64,000 nt of DNA from Tritonibacter litoralis (GTDB lineage: Bacteria; Pseudomonadota; Alphaproteobacteria; Rhodobacterales; Rhodobacteraceae), in NCBI RefSeq assembly GCF_009496005.1, contig NZ_WIBF01000006.1, positions 124,001 to 188,000 of the forward strand, written 5' to 3'. Positions within the stretch are counted from its first letter, which is position 1, and each line of letters begins with the position of its first letter. Under the pieces are notes generated by a model. The model did not search any database and was not told the origin of the DNA. It was given only the letters and a program-made list of their open reading frames with translations. Position numbers and translations under genes: made by a program. Of this stretch, positions 61,978 through 64,000 are shown piece after piece.

Positions 61978-63474
61978 TTAGTTGAAAGTCAGAAATTCAT
62001 CGGCATCGCTGAGGTTCGGCGCGGCTTTCAGCGCTGCCAAATCCGGCGGCGGGACACGCAGATCACTACCAGCAATGATCGCTTCGATTTCAGCTGCAAC
62101 CGCCAGCACACCCAGATCGTCATGGCGTTTGCCAACGATCTGAAGCCCGAAGGGCATGCCATTGGCATCCAGACCGCAGGGAATGGTAATCGAGGGATGC
62201 CCCGCGATGGTTGAGGCGTAGGCCATAGCCAGCCAGTGATAATAGCTCTGCGTGGCAACCCCGTCGATTTCGGTCGGGTAAAGCTCACGCCAGGGGCGCG
62301 GGCTGATGGTCACGGTCGGCGAGATGACAAAATCATGCGTCTCAAAAAACGCCTGCCAGTCCCAATAGTACCGACCCTGGGCAAAGATCGCCTGAGCAAC
62401 ATCCTCGGCCGAGTACCGGCGCCCCTCTTCGACATTGTCGGCGACATTGGGGCCAACAAACGCACGCTGTTCATCATACAGCTTGGCGTGAATGCCAAGG
62501 AACTGCACCGCGCGCAGCACCGCAAAGATCCGGTCTGCGTCAACACATTTTGGCGCAGTCTCTTCAACCTGACCGAAGACCGGCGTTAGCTGGGGCAGGA
62601 CTTTACGGAAATGGTCGCGGATCAGGTTTTCCGCCGGAGCAAATCCATAATCCTCGGTCACCGCGATTTTCAAGGACGACAGATCCCGGCGCGGCAGGTT
62701 GGCAAAAGCGCTGCCCTCCCAGGGTGTTTGCCCGTCAATCACCACAGTGCAGGGGTCATTGCGGTCAGCCCGCGCCAGAACCGACAGCATCAGCCCCGCA
62801 TCCGCCACGCTGCGCGCCATCGGGCCGGAGGTGGGCATCGGGATCAGGCCCGCGGCGCGGGTGTTTCCAGGCACCACACCGGGGCTTGGACGATAGCCCA
62901 CTATCCCGCAATAGGCTGCCGGGTTGCGCAGGGAGCCACCCGTATCTGACCCGGTGGCCAGCGGAGCATAGCCACAGGCCAGCGCCACCGCAGATCCCCC
63001 GGAAGATCCGGCACAGGTACGGGACAGATCATAGGGGTTCGCTGTCACCCCATAAACACGGTTGCGGGTATTTCCACCCGCGCTCCATTCCGGATTATTG
63101 GCCTTGCCCAAAGGCAGGCCGCCCTGCCCACGCATCGCCGCCACAATTGCATCATCTCCCTGGGCGATATTGTCCTTGAAGGCTTCAGAGCCAAAGGTTG
63201 TGGGCAGGCCTTTGACATCAATCATATCCTTGACCGCAAAGGGCAGGCCCTGCAGCGCCCCCAGAGGCTCACCCGCCATCACGGCTGCTTCGGCGGCCCT
63301 GGCCCCGTCCATCATCGCCTGATCATCACGCGCCACAATGGCGTTCACGGCATGATCCAACGCATCCACACGGGCCAGACAGGCCTCTGCCAGTTCTACC
63401 GGTGACAGGGCTTTGCGATCAATCAGACGGCGCGCTTCAATCGCGCCAAGGTCAGCAGGGTCTGTCGCCGTCAT
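61978..63474 (-). CDS. Amidase, amidase-signature family
   Basis: 498 residues after AAGGAG. The catalytic Lys is in LPFAVKDMIDVKG (about 81). The signature GSSGGSAVALACGYAPLATGSDTGGSLRNPAA (about 157-187) holds the cis-Ser and nucleophile Ser. It hydrolyses amide bonds; substrate unknown. It starts 26 bases after the TauE/SafE gene and leads the RidA gene. Confidence 0.93.
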   Translation of the reverse strand: MTATDPADLGAIEARRLIDRKALSPVELAEACLARVDALDHAVNAIVARDDQAMMDGARAAEAAVMAGEPLGALQGLPFAVKDMIDVKGLPTTFGSEAFKDNIAQGDDAIVAAMRGQGGLPLGKANNPEWSAGGNTRNRVYGVTANPYDLSRTCAGSSGGSAVALACGYAPLATGSDTGGSLRNPAAYCGIVGYRPSPGVVPGNTRAAGLIPMPTSGPMARSVADAGLMLSVLARADRNDPCTVVIDGQTPWEGSAFANLPRRDLSSLKIAVTEDYGFAPAENLIRDHFRKVLPQLTPVFGQVEETAPKCVDADRIFAVLRAVQFLGIHAKLYDEQRAFVGPNVADNVEEGRRYSAEDVAQAIFAQGRYYWDWQAFFETHDFVISPTVTISPRPWRELYPTEIDGVATQSYYHWLAMAYASTIAGHPSITIPCGLDANGMPFGLQIVGKRHDDLGVLAVAAEIEAIIAGSDLRVPPPDLAALKAAPNLSDADEFLTFN

Positions 63475-63500
63475 GGCAGTCTCCTTCTTTTATCGGGCCC

Positions 63501-64000
63501 TCAGCCCATCAGCGCCTTGCGCAGCATATTGCCGGTCAAAAGCAAGATCGTACAGGCAAACACCAACCTGAGCCGAGCCGGGCTGAGGCTATGCGCCAGT
63601 CGCACCCCCAAGGGTACGGTGAACATGGTCGACAGCACGATCAGAACCACGGTGGGCAGGTTGACGTAACCCAGGGTCAAAGGTGGCTTCCCCTCCACAT
63701 TCCAGCCCGTCAGCATGAATGTGACAAAGGCCGGAACCGAGATCAGCACACCGAATCCCGGCGATGTTCCCACCGCCCGATGAGGCGCCACATTATAGGC
63801 GGTCAGCAACGGCACTGTGAACGAGCCGCCGCCGATGCCCATCAGCGCCGATAGAAATCCGATTGTACCGCCATATGCTGCCCCCAAAGGGCGCGGCGGC
63901 AGGTGGTCGGCAATTCGCCAGTGTTTCTTTCCCAATAGCATATAGAGACCCAGACAGGCTCCGATTATGCCAAAGACCAGCTGTAGCTCTTGAGATCTGA
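63501..64000 (-). CDS. TauE/SafE-family permease (partial)
   Basis: The C-terminal 166 residues; the frame stays open through the window edge, so the start lies beyond it. Family features are LGAAYGGTIGFLSALMGIGGGSFTVPLLTAYNVAPHRAVGTSPGFGV, with several membrane segments, ending LLLTGNMLRKALMG. Members export sulfoacetate, sulfite or other organic acids. It is upstream in the amidase-RidA operon. Confidence 0.88.
   Translation of the reverse strand, partial: RSQELQLVFGIIGACLGLYMLLGKKHWRIADHLPPRPLGAAYGGTIGFLSALMGIGGGSFTVPLLTAYNVAPHRAVGTSPGFGVLISVPAFVTFMLTGWNVEGKPPLTLGYVNLPTVVLIVLSTMFTVPLGVRLAHSLSPARLRLVFACTILLLTGNMLRKALMG

Noticed and set aside
1-64000. CRISPR arrays, insertion sequences and rRNA genes
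   Set aside because: No regularly spaced repeats, transposase genes or rRNA sequence were seen.

Overview
The window looks like a chromosome segment of a marine Rhodobacteraceae (Roseobacter-group) alphaproteobacterium. Supporting signs are a DctT-free peptide-type ABC catabolic island under FCD-GntR control, a monomeric NADP isocitrate dehydrogenase, two Cache-type chemoreceptors, and gene-transfer-agent-like tail genes (DUF2460, DUF2163, NlpC/P60, TIM-barrel megatron). No rRNA gene or species marker is present, so the genus is not claimed.

Layout. (1) 1-11666: a MocR/PdxR-type regulator, then a leftward operon (class II aldolase, peptide-family ABC transporter, D-2-hydroxyacid dehydrogenase). 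It diverges from a rightward group of FCD-GntR regulator, acetylpolyamine-amidohydrolase/HDAC-family deacetylase and class III aminotransferase. A perfect 12-bp palindrome lies between the two arms. The set reads as import and breakdown of an acylated or amine-bearing compound. (2) 11837-20859: a conserved hypothetical protein, a glycosyltransferase, monomeric IDH and two paralogous chemoreceptors, each ending in a WQDF tail. (3) 21064-21138: tRNA-Gln(UUG), the attachment site of a prophage. (4) 21120-61001: an approximately 39.9-kb prophage flanked by a 19-bp repeat of the tRNA 3' end. A 39-bp repeat holding three CCCGCAACA units lies just inside both ends (integrase arm sites). (5) 61002-64000: host DNA again, with a broken FAD oxidoreductase, RidA, an amidase and a partial TauE/SafE permease.

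Inside the prophage, from left to right: integrase; a divergent switch region (Fis-like HTH and a small partner leftward, XRE repressor rightward from a probably leaderless promoter); a complete LuxR-LuxI pair directly coupled to the XRE gene; a DNA methyltransferase and DUF6456-like HTH regulator; an HD phosphohydrolase; two primase genes; an inverted-repeat region that could be an origin; lambda-type packaging and head genes (Nu1/GpA terminase, SSB, gpW-like, portal, protease-capsid fusion); tail genes with a GGGAAAC frameshift site as in lambda G/GT; a GTA-like tail tip; and a lysis block (holin-like, metallophosphoesterase, MazZ-like nucleotide hydrolase, M15 endolysin, overlapping spanins). 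The right end carries a lower-GC cargo block: an unknown 464-residue protein, and a leftward ParA-ATPase plus SIR2 operon that looks like a defence module.

The two most noteworthy systems are the prophage-borne acyl-homoserine-lactone circuit, translationally linked to the presumed lysogeny repressor, and the ParA-SIR2 gene pair beside attR.
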